A stretch of 64,000 nt of DNA from an uncultured Bacteroidia bacterium (GCA_902789245.1 CADAND010000011.1:1-64000); one strand, 5' to 3'. Shown: positions 29,701 to 38,475, counted from the stretch's first letter. Numbers and translations are program-made. Notes: a model not told the origin generated them from the letters alone.

Positions 29701-29762
29701 GTCTGCGCAAGCGTAACAGCGCAGAGGGCCGCGAACAGGAATGTGGTCAGGATCTTTTTCAT
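26709..29762 (-). CDS. Fusion of SASA-type carbohydrate esterase and GH51 alpha-L-arabinofuranosidase
   Basis: 1017 residues with signal peptide. Residues about 20-285 belong to the sialate-O-acetylesterase-like SGNH group (CFGQSNMEAGARP, LHQGESN, QFHFNTEGMRLMGYRMAD). Residues about 295-1015 form GH51: GISISPTLSGIFFEDINQSVDGG at the start, MRFPGGCASEG, GIGNENQG with the acid/base glutamate, and DEHYY close to the nucleophile region. First gene of an eight-gene operon ending at 16811; the TATATTTG box at 29770-29777 could be its promoter. It would remove acetyl groups and arabinose side chains from the same polymer. Confidence 0.9.
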   Translation of the reverse strand: MKKILTTFLFAALCAVTLAQTPDPNFFIYLCFGQSNMEAGARPAEQDKDFNDPRFQFMAAVDMPRFQRERNHWYTAVPPICRETNNMGPVDFFGRKMIEVLPEPYRVGVINVSVAGAKLELWDKDACEEYLAMEAADPSRSWLIGMEKEYGMNPYQRLMETAREAQKYGVIKGMLLHQGESNPDDAAWPGRVKKIHDDLCADLGLNPDEIPLLAGELKYAEQDGVCAAFNEVVLPHLPEVMPNGYVISALGCESTGDQFHFNTEGMRLMGYRMADKMLELQGFKAPEKRTLTLQPDKLGISISPTLSGIFFEDINQSVDGGICAQLIQNNSFQAYNVPDAPGDNEFSQSDTTFFGWTVLRKEGALGSARAVDDKPLVPKLKRWYDFDPNDKYDDELRYKQYSVRFDIQHPGAGFGIAANGYGISEYKRGPGQLYSNNTQTASIPAKEGVSYDLGLYLQGKGYKGSISVYLEDAAGNRNSNVVTISKLGRKWQQYTGTLTAERSVDSRLAIVADSKGTFWLDFVTLVPEASELWKGGAYGPFRKDLLEALEDLHPTFMRFPGGCASEGTNYFGQVFWKNSIGPREERVGFRNHWAYWTSQYIGFYEYLLMAEGLGATPLPVFNNGVTCQFAGHQYIAPLDTQADRDRFYSIFVKDALDFIEFCNGDVTTEWGARRAQMGHPAPFNLKYLGIGNENQGPEFWERFDIMYKAVKEKYPEITIVSTAGAADAGREFNANMAIIDARYPDTIVDEHYYKMDNWFYSNRDRYNPGKERGSEGHTYDRSKPTRVFVGEFANNRANNAYSSALAEAAYWTGLERNSDMVVMAAYAPLFCKKGFNKWDSNLIWFDNRGMWRSTNYWYQQLFSVAGDRAFEMSEVMNGELVDEKVYTSPTIDTKTGEIFIKFVNAEAADKQLTVLTGNGVQYEATVEFVSSHDTSVKNQGSQNYYSSHPDYATPPTVGGPGAGERPGLVSMAFRFGRRVKYNEVVVPHTKALGSVCGSFEFKMPENSIGILRLKPVK

Positions 29763-29925
29763 AATACCACAAATATAAGCAATTAATCGCGGCTTTCTCC
29801 GGGATTCGTTCCAAAAGCTTTCCAGTTTGTAACCATTGTCCGAAAAAGCGGCGGCCGCCGGTATAACTTGCCGAACAAATCATTATCTTTAAGGCAGAAA
29901 ATCAATGAATAACCACCAATACTGT

Positions 29926-32900
29926 ATGAAAAAAATCCTTTTCGGAGCAGTCGTCGCCCTCGTGCTCGCCGGGGCGGTGATTGCGTGCAACAACCTCGCC
30001 GGAGGCAAAGCCTTGGCCCGCCCGGAAGGTCCGTGCGATATCTATGAACGCGGCGGCGCGCCCTGCGTGGCCGCCCACAGCACCACCCGCTCCCTGTACG
30101 CGGCCTACGACGGCCCCCTGTACCAGGTGATGCGTGCTTCAGACGGCAAGACCCTGGACATCGGCGTGGTCAAATCCAGCGCCAACGACCCCGGCGGATA
30201 CGCCGACGCGGCCGCCCAGGACGCCTTCTGTCAGGACACCTACTGCTGGATCACCGTCCTCTATGACCAGTCCGGCAAGGGCAACCACCTCTACCAGGCC
30301 CCGCGCGGCGGCTTCAGCGGTCCCGCGATGGGCGGCTACAACAACGTCCCCGTGGCCGACTGGGCCCCGGTGAACGTGATGGGCCACAAGGTTTACGGCA
30401 TCTTCATCGCCCCGGGCATGGGCCTGCGCCTCAACGACCCGACCGGCACGGCCGTGGACGACCAGGCCGAAGGCCAATACTGGGTGTTCAGCGGCCGGCA
30501 CTACAATTCGGGCTGCTGTTTTGACTACGGCAACGCCGAGACCGACAGCCGCGACGACGGCGACGGCACGATGGAGACCACCTATTTCGGCAACTCCCGC
30601 GGCTGGTACTACGGCGAAGGTGACGGTCCCTGGATCATGACCGACCAGGAGAACAACCTCGTGGGCTGCGTGAACCCCGACCCCGAAGACAAATACTGCC
30701 GCGGACTGAATTCCGTGGACTGGCGCTTCGTCACGGCCATGGCCGACGGCGAACCGCACCACTGGCGCTCGATGGGCGGAGACGCCCAGCAGGGCGAACT
30801 GAAAATTTATTACGACGGCGGCCGCATCCAGAACCCGCGCAGCAGCTATGACCCGATGCGCAAGCAGGGCGCCATCCTGCTGGGCAACGGCGGCGACAAC
30901 AGCAACGGCTCTGCCGGTACCTTCTACGAGGCCGCCATGACCGCAGCCGGCACCTTCCCGACCCAGGAACTCAACCAGGCCATCCAGGCCAACGTCGTGG
31001 CCGCCCGCTACCGCGAGGCCACGCTGGAGGTATTCCCGTCCCTGAACGACGGCCGGCCTTCCAATGTGCAGACCTTCTCCCCCGGCAGCACCGCCAAGAC
31101 CGTCGTCCGCTTTGTCAACGTCACCGACGAGCCCATCGAGGGCCTCACCCTGAGCCTCCAGGCCCCAAAGGGCTGGAAGGTGGCGGAGAAGCAGATGCGC
31201 GTGGACTACGCCGTGGCCCCTGGCCAGGCGGTCGTGGCCGAGTTTGACGTGACCGCCGGTGCCATGTCCTTCAACGGCGACCTCGTGGCCCTGGCTTCCT
31301 GGGGCGCCGGGCGTGAGAGCACCCGCCTCAAGGTCCGCAACACCGAGGCTGTCAAGATCAACGAATTCAGCATCACCGACGGCTTCATCGAACTCTACAA
31401 CGCCTCCGACAAGGCCGTTGACCTGTCCGGCTGGACCGTGCGCCACCACGCCGCCAACATCCCGGCGTTCTCCCATATCCAAATCCCTTCCGGCACCACC
31501 CTCGCCCCGAAGGCCTACTACCTGCTCGGCATGGCCGGTTCCGGCCTCGCCGTGGACGCCGCCAAGGGCGACCGGACCCTCTATGTCCGCAGCGTGGAAG
31601 GCATCCAGCCCGGCGACGAGATCCTGATCGGCTCGGAGAAAAAGACCGTCGCGGCCGTGCACGCTCCCGCTCCGGCGGCAGCCGGTCCTGCAGGCTTCCC
31701 GTTCCGCCGGGTGCAGCCTGCGGGCACGCCGACCACCGTCTGGCAGCCACTTCCGGGCGGCCATGGCATCGAGATTCCCGTCGGTTCGACCAACATCCCC
31801 GTCACTTCCGCCGCACACTTCGAGATTGGCCAGAAGATGGCCATCGGCTACGGCACCGACCGTCCCGCCACGTCCCGTCTGCTGGAGAAGTATGAAGTCG
31901 TGACCGTCACGGCTGTCGGCAAGGCCGGTACGCAGGGCTATCTGTCGATGGACGCCAAGCCCGGCGACACCAATATCAAGGTCTCCTCCGTGGAGAACAT
32001 CTCCGTGGGCGACCAGATCCGCCTCGACATCGCCAGCGAGGGCCACGGCATCGAGACCGTGACCGTGACGAAGGTCGGCACGGCATCCGCACGAAACACC
32101 CTCAACGGCCCGCTGAAGCCGGGCGAAGACCCGGGCACGGGCCTGGACATCGCCGAGCCGCTGAAGTTCGCCCACGCCTCCAACATGCCCTACAGCGTGA
32201 ACGGCACGGGCATCAGCTTCGAGCCCGCCACGAAATATCCGCACTACAGCAACGAGCCGGTCCTCGCGCTCTGCTTCTCGATCGAGCTGGACAGCCCGCT
32301 CGACGCAGCCCATCCGGTCGATGAGGCTGTCATCGCCGGCACGGGCGGCTACCGCGGCGCCGTCGCGGCCGACCTGACCTTCGGCGGTCCCGCCCTCTCC
32401 GACGGAGGCGGCAACATCACGCTGCGCGACGCCCGCGGGAATGTCGCCGATGCGCTCAACTACGGTCTCGTGACCGATCCCTGGCTGGGAGAGGGCTACC
32501 AGGCCGATTCCGGTGCAGATGAGAACGGCAACTTCGCCCCGACCCCCGTGGCGCCCCGCCGCTTCACCCTGCCGGGTTCGCTCCCGATGCAGCCCGCGGC
32601 CATGAGCTCCGGACGCTTCCCGGACGGCGCAGACGCGGATGACAACAAGACCGATTTCGGCGCCCAGCAGGTCTTCAACCTGGGCATTGCCGCCGCCCCG
32701 GGCGACCTCAACGTGAAGGTCACCTCCGTGGCCGGGCTGCGCGAAGGCGCCCCCATCGTCGTGGGCCGCGGCGCGGATGCCGAGGTGATCACGATTGCGA
32801 AAGTCGGCACGGCCGGCGCCACGACGCTCCATGCGAACGCAGCGGCCGGCAGCCGGACCCTGGTCGTGGCCAACGCCCAGCCGTTCTCCGTGGGTCAGGA

Positions 32901-33144
32901 GATCCTGGTCGGCGGCGAGAGCGCCATCGTCAAGGAAGTCCGCTTCCCGCGCGGCTGGTGGGAGCCCCGCCGTCCGGACGACAACCAGCTGGTGCTCAGC
33001 GCTCCCCTGCGCAAGAGCCATCGCCTCGGTGAGGACGTGTCCGGCACGGGCGTTACCCTCGCCGCTCCCCTCCAGGCCGCCCATCCGGCCGGGAGTCCCG
33101 CTGCCTCCGGCCAGCCTACGCCGGGTGCTGCCAATCAATATTAG
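29926..33144 (+). CDS. Second GH54 alpha-L-arabinofuranosidase lipoprotein, long form with repeat modules
   Basis: 1072 residues from ATG 29926, chosen because it begins the lipoprotein signal (MKKILFGAVVALVLAGAVIAC). GH54 domain about 36-360 with GCCFDYGN (197-198), GPWIMTDQE (Glu242) and GNGGDNSNG (Asp324), then a NEW3-like domain and a lamin-tail half (VKINEFSITDGFIELYN). The rest carries several beta modules of the form GDTNIKVSSVENISVGDQI, and the chain ends in the lamin-tail closing motif TPGAANQY. Divergent from the GH51 operon across 163 bases and paired with the VKOR gene. Confidence 0.88.
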   Translation: MKKILFGAVVALVLAGAVIACNNLAGGKALARPEGPCDIYERGGAPCVAAHSTTRSLYAAYDGPLYQVMRASDGKTLDIGVVKSSANDPGGYADAAAQDAFCQDTYCWITVLYDQSGKGNHLYQAPRGGFSGPAMGGYNNVPVADWAPVNVMGHKVYGIFIAPGMGLRLNDPTGTAVDDQAEGQYWVFSGRHYNSGCCFDYGNAETDSRDDGDGTMETTYFGNSRGWYYGEGDGPWIMTDQENNLVGCVNPDPEDKYCRGLNSVDWRFVTAMADGEPHHWRSMGGDAQQGELKIYYDGGRIQNPRSSYDPMRKQGAILLGNGGDNSNGSAGTFYEAAMTAAGTFPTQELNQAIQANVVAARYREATLEVFPSLNDGRPSNVQTFSPGSTAKTVVRFVNVTDEPIEGLTLSLQAPKGWKVAEKQMRVDYAVAPGQAVVAEFDVTAGAMSFNGDLVALASWGAGRESTRLKVRNTEAVKINEFSITDGFIELYNASDKAVDLSGWTVRHHAANIPAFSHIQIPSGTTLAPKAYYLLGMAGSGLAVDAAKGDRTLYVRSVEGIQPGDEILIGSEKKTVAAVHAPAPAAAGPAGFPFRRVQPAGTPTTVWQPLPGGHGIEIPVGSTNIPVTSAAHFEIGQKMAIGYGTDRPATSRLLEKYEVVTVTAVGKAGTQGYLSMDAKPGDTNIKVSSVENISVGDQIRLDIASEGHGIETVTVTKVGTASARNTLNGPLKPGEDPGTGLDIAEPLKFAHASNMPYSVNGTGISFEPATKYPHYSNEPVLALCFSIELDSPLDAAHPVDEAVIAGTGGYRGAVAADLTFGGPALSDGGGNITLRDARGNVADALNYGLVTDPWLGEGYQADSGADENGNFAPTPVAPRRFTLPGSLPMQPAAMSSGRFPDGADADDNKTDFGAQQVFNLGIAAAPGDLNVKVTSVAGLREGAPIVVGRGADAEVITIAKVGTAGATTLHANAAAGSRTLVVANAQPFSVGQEILVGGESAIVKEVRFPRGWWEPRRPDDNQLVLSAPLRKSHRLGEDVSGTGVTLAAPLQAAHPAGSPAASGQPTPGAANQY

Positions 33145-33147
33145 TTT

Positions 33148-34326
33148 GTGACGCAGTGCAGGTTCAAAGCCTGGCTGCTGCCGCTGTGCACAGCCTGTCT
33201 GCTGCTCGCCGGATGGATGGTCTATCATGCCCTCTCCGGCGGGCAGTCGGCGGGTTGTGTCGCCGGCAGCGGATGCGACACCGTCATGGGCAGCCCCTGG
33301 GCCTACGTCCTTCGCGGCGTGCCCGTCGGCCTGCCGGCCGCCCTGGTTTATGCCCTGCTGATCATCTGTTTGCTGTTTCTCGGCGGCACATCCGCCGAGT
33401 CCCGCTCGCTGGACCGCCTGCTGTGGCGGCTGCTGGCGCTGCTGGCCGGCTGTATCGTCGGAGCGGCGCTCTGGTTCAGTTGGCTGCAGATCGGCGTCCT
33501 GCACGCCTTCTGCCCTTACTGCACAGCCTTGCATACGCTCGGCTGCGCAGTAGCGGCAATCATTCTGATTGCCGCTATTCAAAACCGGAGGGCGTTCTCC
33601 CCGGACCCCCTGCGTCGCTCCGCTCCGACCGGGACACCAATCGGCAAATCTTATCTCTGGGCCTGGTTCGCGGCCGGGCTGGCGGCGGCCGCCGTCTTCG
33701 CCCTGGTCCAGTCCAAAACGCTCCCCGACGCCGCCTATGACACCGGTCGCACCGACGCGGGCCTGCCGGCCTTCGCCGAAGGAGAACTGCCCGCGCTCGG
33801 CGACGGCCCGGACGCGATTACCCTGCTGTTCGACTTCCAGTGCATCCACTGCCGCCGCCTGCACCGCGTCCTGCCGGTACTGCTGGACCGCTCCGGCGGG
33901 CAATACCGTCTCATCCTGTGCCCGGTGCCGCTCAGTAGCGCCTGCAACCCTTATCTACCGAATACGGGCATCGACCGCTTCGCGGGCTCCTGCGAGCTCA
34001 CGCGCCTCGCGCTCGCCGTCTGGTATGCCCGCCCGGACGCGTATGCCGCTTACTGGGAGTCGCTGCTCGGCAGCGGCGACGAGCATGCCGCGGTCCCTGC
34101 CGCAGACGCCCGGGAGCGCGCCCGTGCGCTGCTGGGGTCCGACCTGGACGCTGCGCTCTCCGATCCGCGCATCGAAGCGACGCTCCGAAAGGCCGAAGAG
34201 CTCTTCGGCCGCACTTCTTCATCAGAGAAAAGCGGCGTGCCCCGCCTCATCCACGGCCAGCGCTGGCTCACCCCTGAAAGCAGCGATGCGGATGAGCTGC
34301 TTGAACTCATCCGCACCGAACTGTAA
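33148..34326 (+). CDS. VKOR-DsbA fusion, periplasmic disulfide-bond former
   Basis: 392 residues from the GTG at 33148, three bases after the GH54 stop. The N-terminal half is a vitamin-K-epoxide-reductase domain with four to five membrane helices, a loop cysteine pair (GCVAGSGC) and the active-site CPYC in AFCPYCTALH. After another helix (about 175) comes a thioredoxin-fold DsbA-like domain with FQCIHCRRLH and a cis-proline candidate (SGVPRLIHG). Such fusions oxidise cysteines in exported proteins and pass electrons to quinone. Pairing with a GH54 that needs disulfides is telling. Confidence 0.9.
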   Translation: MTQCRFKAWLLPLCTACLLLAGWMVYHALSGGQSAGCVAGSGCDTVMGSPWAYVLRGVPVGLPAALVYALLIICLLFLGGTSAESRSLDRLLWRLLALLAGCIVGAALWFSWLQIGVLHAFCPYCTALHTLGCAVAAIILIAAIQNRRAFSPDPLRRSAPTGTPIGKSYLWAWFAAGLAAAAVFALVQSKTLPDAAYDTGRTDAGLPAFAEGELPALGDGPDAITLLFDFQCIHCRRLHRVLPVLLDRSGGQYRLILCPVPLSSACNPYLPNTGIDRFAGSCELTRLALAVWYARPDAYAAYWESLLGSGDEHAAVPAADARERARALLGSDLDAALSDPRIEATLRKAEELFGRTSSSEKSGVPRLIHGQRWLTPESSDADELLELIRTEL

Positions 34327-34346
34327 AATCCCCGAAATCTATCGGC

Positions 34347-34375
34347 GGAGATGCCCGATCGGAGTCGGGCATGAC
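34347..34375. repeat. Diverged palindromic repeat, copy 6
   Basis: GGAGATGCCCGATCGGAGTC then GGGCATGAC keeps the GGAGAT...ATGAC frame of the family but has exchanged the stem sequence on both arms (GCCCGA/TCGGGC), so pairing is conserved while sequence is not. Confidence 0.6.
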
Positions 34376-34391
34376 GGAGAAAAGTCGGAAG

Positions 34392-36437
34392 TTAGTTGAT
34401 CAGGTAGATTTTCTGCAGGCCGTTCCAGGTGCAGGTGACGGTGGCGCGGCCCTCGACCATCGGGCTAACATGGATCTGCACACCCGGATCGGAGGCCTTC
34501 ACCTCGAGGGTGGAGCCCTTCCCGACCGGTGCATAGACCTGGTAGCGGATCTGGTCCGTCAGGCCGTTGGCGTTGGAGCAGCGGATGGGCGTGGCCGGCA
34601 CGGCGAGTTCCTTGCCGTCGCAGAGGATGCGGACGGACGGCACAGCCGGGCGGTCCAGCATCTCGTTCGCCTTGCAGAAACCGATGCCGTGCAGGTCGAA
34701 GAGGCCGACCGGGCGCTGCGGCGTATTGGGGCGGTAGCCCGGGAAACGCGGCTGGGGCGGTTCCGGAACCTCCGGGCCCTCGACCACGAGGTAGATGGCG
34801 TGTTTGCCACTCAGGCCCTCCACCTGCGGCACCGCGACGCGGAATGCCTGCGACTCGCGCGGAGCGTCGGCGGGCACCTCGATGAGTGCAATCTCGCGGC
34901 CCTGCCAGAAAGCGTTCGCATAGGGGCCGTCGAGCATCACATGGATCTTGAATGCGCCCTTGCCGCCGGGGGTCAGGAAGAGGTTGAGAACGGTGCCGTC
35001 GCCCGCCTGGGCGCCGGCGAACGCCTTCACGCCTTTGCTGTCCTGCGCCAAGCCGCCGAAACCGAAGTATTTGAAACCGACGATGCCGCCGTTCTTGATG
35101 CCGGCCAGGTCCATACTGTTGTCCCACACATCGTGGTTGTCCTGCATCCAGTTCTGGTCGGTCATGTAGCAGGCGTAGCCCGCGGAATAGTAGCGGTAGG
35201 GCGGCAGGCCGAAGATCTGGAAGCCTTCGCTCGTGACCTCGGCGCCGGTATAGGTCTGCCCGTCGGCGGCTGCGGCCACCCATTTCTCATCCTTGGCGTA
35301 CGGATCGTAGGCCGTGATGCGGACCTGGCCGCCGTCGGCCACCTTCTTCTTGTCCCACTCGATCTTGACAGGCGCCACCATCGGCTGGCGGGCGTTGCCG
35401 AAGCCGCGCGGCGGACGGTGGTAGAAGACGTACCACTGGCCGTTGATCTCCTGCAGGGAGCCATGCGTATTGTGGGCGGCGTTGGCCGTCATCAGGTGCT
35501 CGCCGTTCTCGTTAGGCACCACGCCGCGCGAGTCCACGAGCACGCCGCCGGAGCGCCAGGGCCCAAGGGGCGAGTCGCCGTAGCAGTAACGGAGGGCGGA
35601 GTTGGTGGATTCGAGGCCGTAGTCCGGGCCGCTGTAGCCAGAGAAGACCATCACGTATTTGTTGCCCACCTGGCGGATGCTGGAAGCTTCGAAGAAGTTG
35701 AATTCGCCGGGATCCTGGCCCTTGTAGAGCGTGGGATACTCGGTCCCCTCCGGGTCGCGCACCACACCGTAGCGGGAGCTGGCGGGCAGGAAATAATCGT
35801 GTACCTCCGTACCGGGACGGATGGAGTACATCGTGTCCGGATCGAGTTCGATGGCCGTCGAGTGCTGGAAACCATAGTAGGCGTAAGCCCGGAAGCCACG
35901 AGCGAAGTCGGGATCCTTCTTGTTGGTCACCGGCTCGACGAACACGGACGGGTCGAAATCGATGACCGATCCGGGCAGGCAGCCGCGGCCGTCCGCCGTG
36001 GCATTGACCGGGAAGAAGGGCCCGTCGGGGCGCTCGCCCCGGCAGACCATTGCCACGCGCCCGCGCCCGCGGGAGTGCGGGTACAGATAATATACTTTCT
36101 TTCCCGTCGCCTTTTCCGTCACCTCCACGAGGTCGGGAGCGTACATCGTGTCCCACTGCCCGTCCACGAACCAGGTGAAGATCGGGCCCTCGTCGCGCCA
36201 CTGCGAGAGATCCTCGACCGGCGCGGACCACATGCGGATGTCGCTGCCGCAGTAGGCGGTGTAGGTGATGTCGTGCGAGCCGATGATGTAGGCACGGTAT
36301 TTCCCGGGATTGTCGGGATCTTCGAACACACGGGGCTCGCCGTCAGGCAGATGCTCCCACAACGGAAGATAGGGATTCTGGGCCGATGCGGAAAGGGTGA
36401 GGCCCAGGACGGTAAGGAACAGGTAGATTCGTTTCAT
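34392..36437 (-). CDS. GH43-type glycosidase with carbohydrate-binding C-terminal domains
   Basis: 681 residues from ATG 36437, which starts a signal peptide (MKRIYLFLTVLGLTLSASAQ). Residues about 25-330 show the five-bladed propeller of GH43 (DGEPRVFEDPDNPGKYRAYIIGSHDI, DPSVFVEP, NFFEASSIRQ with the probable catalytic glutamate, HNTHGSLQEINGQWYVFYHR). A jelly-roll domain similar to CBM6 follows (about 385-530), then a third, unassigned beta domain to the end. Likely an arabinan- or xylan-active exo-enzyme. Monocistronic; a TATCTTTG box lies at 36454-36461 on the minus strand. Confidence 0.85.
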   Translation of the reverse strand: MKRIYLFLTVLGLTLSASAQNPYLPLWEHLPDGEPRVFEDPDNPGKYRAYIIGSHDITYTAYCGSDIRMWSAPVEDLSQWRDEGPIFTWFVDGQWDTMYAPDLVEVTEKATGKKVYYLYPHSRGRGRVAMVCRGERPDGPFFPVNATADGRGCLPGSVIDFDPSVFVEPVTNKKDPDFARGFRAYAYYGFQHSTAIELDPDTMYSIRPGTEVHDYFLPASSRYGVVRDPEGTEYPTLYKGQDPGEFNFFEASSIRQVGNKYVMVFSGYSGPDYGLESTNSALRYCYGDSPLGPWRSGGVLVDSRGVVPNENGEHLMTANAAHNTHGSLQEINGQWYVFYHRPPRGFGNARQPMVAPVKIEWDKKKVADGGQVRITAYDPYAKDEKWVAAAADGQTYTGAEVTSEGFQIFGLPPYRYYSAGYACYMTDQNWMQDNHDVWDNSMDLAGIKNGGIVGFKYFGFGGLAQDSKGVKAFAGAQAGDGTVLNLFLTPGGKGAFKIHVMLDGPYANAFWQGREIALIEVPADAPRESQAFRVAVPQVEGLSGKHAIYLVVEGPEVPEPPQPRFPGYRPNTPQRPVGLFDLHGIGFCKANEMLDRPAVPSVRILCDGKELAVPATPIRCSNANGLTDQIRYQVYAPVGKGSTLEVKASDPGVQIHVSPMVEGRATVTCTWNGLQKIYLIN

Positions 36438-36546
36438 GATGTGTGGTTTTGGACAAAGATACTTGTTTTGCCCAGAAAAAGCTAAAAAGATGATACCAGA
36501 TTCTTTCAAAAAACGTAACTTCGCGACCGTACTAAACTACTTTTGG

Positions 36547-38277
36547 ATGAAAAAGATTCTCTCCGCCCTCCTTTTCCTCTGTCTGGCAGCCTTTGCCCTG
36601 GCAGGACAGGAAATCCGCAACATTGACGAGACCGTGGTCATCCGCCCGGACGGCAGCGCCGAAATCACGCAGGTCTGGGATGTGAACGTCGTCTCCGGCA
36701 CCGAATTCTACCTGCCCTTCGACCACCTCGGGCCCATCGATATCTCGAACCTGCGGGTCAGCGAGAACGGCGAGGACTTCATCGCCGAAGGGGACGGCTG
36801 GGACACCGACCGCACGCGCGAGCAGAAGCGCGGCCGCTGCGGCATCGTCCGCAAGGAGAACGGCGTGGAGCTCTGCTGGGGTCAGGGCGACTACGGCGAC
36901 CACCTCTGGACGGTCCGCTACACCGTCTCGGGCCTGGTGATGAAAATGGGCGAGTACAACGGCCTGTATTTCTCCTTCGTGAACTCCGGCCTGTCCGCGC
37001 CGCCCCAGCACGTCAAGGTCATGCTGGTCAACGAGACGGGCGGGCCCGAGTGGACGGAGGAGAACGTGAAGGTGTGGGGCTTCCGCAGCGACAGCGAGAT
37101 CTTCGTGGAAGACGGCGCCGTCCGCGCCGAATCCCTCTCGCCGTTCCGCTCCTCGAGCGCGATGACGGTGCTGGTCCGCTTCGACCCGGACCTGCTCTCC
37201 CCCGCCGTGGAGTACGACAAGGGCTTTGAGGCCATCATGGATATCGCCTTCAAGGGCAGCGACTACGTTGACAAGTCAAGCTTTGGAGACGTTGCCATCC
37301 TCCTCCTGGCGTTGATCGCTTTCCTGCTTTTCACGCCGGTGGGCTGGATCATCCTCGCCGGGATCATCTTCCTGATCTTTCTCTTCAATTACCATGTCCT
37401 GGGCTGGAAATACGAAAAGAAAATCTTCGGCGCCCGCAAGGTCAAGGGCTGGTACCGCGACGTCCCGCTGAAAGGCAGTATCCCCGCCGGCTATTACGTC
37501 CTGGCCAAGGGCGACGCCATGAGCGCGTGGGACAAGGACTACGCCAACAACCTGATCGGCGCCTACTTCCTGAGATGGGTGCTGGCGGACGTGGTGGAAG
37601 TGCTCCCAGACCCGGAGAACAAGAGCCGCGTAAACCTTTCCTTCAAGCAGCAGACCAGCTTTACGGAGCCGCTCGAGAACGATCTCTACGCGATGGTGCG
37701 CGAAGCCAGCGGCAAGAACCTCATTCTCGAGGCCGACGAGCTGGAGAAATGGTCCAAGAAGTCTTTCAAGCGCATGTCCGACGTCCCGTCCCGCGCGCTG
37801 ACCATCGGTCGCAAATGGTTCGAGGACCGGCACTACACGGAGAAGAGCGACCGCCTCAACAAGGAAGGACAGGAGCAGGCGCGCCACCTGATCGAGTTCA
37901 AGAACTTCCTCGAGGACTTCACACTCAGCAAGGAGCGCGGCGCCATCGAGGTGACGCTCTGGCAGGACTACCTCGTGTACGCCGCCCTCTTCGGCATCGC
38001 CGACAAGGTGGCGAAGCAGTTCGAAAAGCTCTATCCAGCGGAGTTCAATCAGTTCTCGCGCATCCTCAACGGCAGTTCCCTCGCCACCGTCATCTCCTAC
38101 TCCGGCAACATCTCCGCCTCGGCACTGAAGAACGCCCGGGTCGCCTCGAGCTGGTCCAGCAGCTCCAGCAGCTCCAGCAGTGGCAGCAGCCATCGCAGCT
38201 CCGGTGGCGGCGGGCACTTCTCGAGCGGCGGCGGCCACCACTCTTTTGGCGGCAGTCACGGCGGCGGCAGCCGGTAG
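36547..38277 (+). CDS. DUF2207-family membrane protein with Ser/Gly/His tail
   Basis: 576 residues from ATG 36547 (signal peptide MKKILSALLFLCLAAFALA). The extracytoplasmic DUF2207 domain (about 20-230, IDETVVIRPDGSAEITQVWDV at its start) is followed by two close membrane helices (about 247-290), a cytoplasmic region of some 250 residues, and a low-complexity tail of serine, glycine and histidine. Family function is unknown; related proteins are often called YciQ-like. Monocistronic, with a terminator after it. Confidence 0.85.
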   Translation: MKKILSALLFLCLAAFALAGQEIRNIDETVVIRPDGSAEITQVWDVNVVSGTEFYLPFDHLGPIDISNLRVSENGEDFIAEGDGWDTDRTREQKRGRCGIVRKENGVELCWGQGDYGDHLWTVRYTVSGLVMKMGEYNGLYFSFVNSGLSAPPQHVKVMLVNETGGPEWTEENVKVWGFRSDSEIFVEDGAVRAESLSPFRSSSAMTVLVRFDPDLLSPAVEYDKGFEAIMDIAFKGSDYVDKSSFGDVAILLLALIAFLLFTPVGWIILAGIIFLIFLFNYHVLGWKYEKKIFGARKVKGWYRDVPLKGSIPAGYYVLAKGDAMSAWDKDYANNLIGAYFLRWVLADVVEVLPDPENKSRVNLSFKQQTSFTEPLENDLYAMVREASGKNLILEADELEKWSKKSFKRMSDVPSRALTIGRKWFEDRHYTEKSDRLNKEGQEQARHLIEFKNFLEDFTLSKERGAIEVTLWQDYLVYAALFGIADKVAKQFEKLYPAEFNQFSRILNGSSLATVISYSGNISASALKNARVASSWSSSSSSSSSGSSHRSSGGGGHFSSGGGHHSFGGSHGGGSR

Positions 38278-38323
38278 CCCGCCCGTCGAGGTCGCGCCAT
38301 TGCAAATCAATTAATTACATTTC

Positions 38324-38356
38324 TATACTCCCCCAAAAATTGGGGGAGTATATTTT
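38324..38356 (+). terminator. Rho-independent terminator after the DUF2207 gene
   Basis: Stem TATACTCCCCCAA against TTGGGGGAGTATA with a 3-base loop, followed by TTTTG. It separates this gene from the TonB receptor. Confidence 0.88.
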
Positions 38357-38444
38357 GTTATTTTACTGAACAACAAGCAATTACCGCTCACAGCAAAAAG
38401 GGGAGGGGTTCGGAGACTGGCCGGTCAAAAAAATTAAAAAAAAA

Positions 38445-38475
38445 TTTGCAGATTCAAAAAAACGTCTTACCTTTG
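38445..38475 (+). promoter_or_regulatory. Promoter of the TonB-dependent receptor gene
   Basis: TTTG (38445-38448), 19 bases, TACCTTTG (38468-38475): an exact match to the Bacteroidota primary promoter consensus and identical in boxes and spacing to the 23S promoter. Start codon about 25 bases after the expected start site. Confidence 0.85.
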
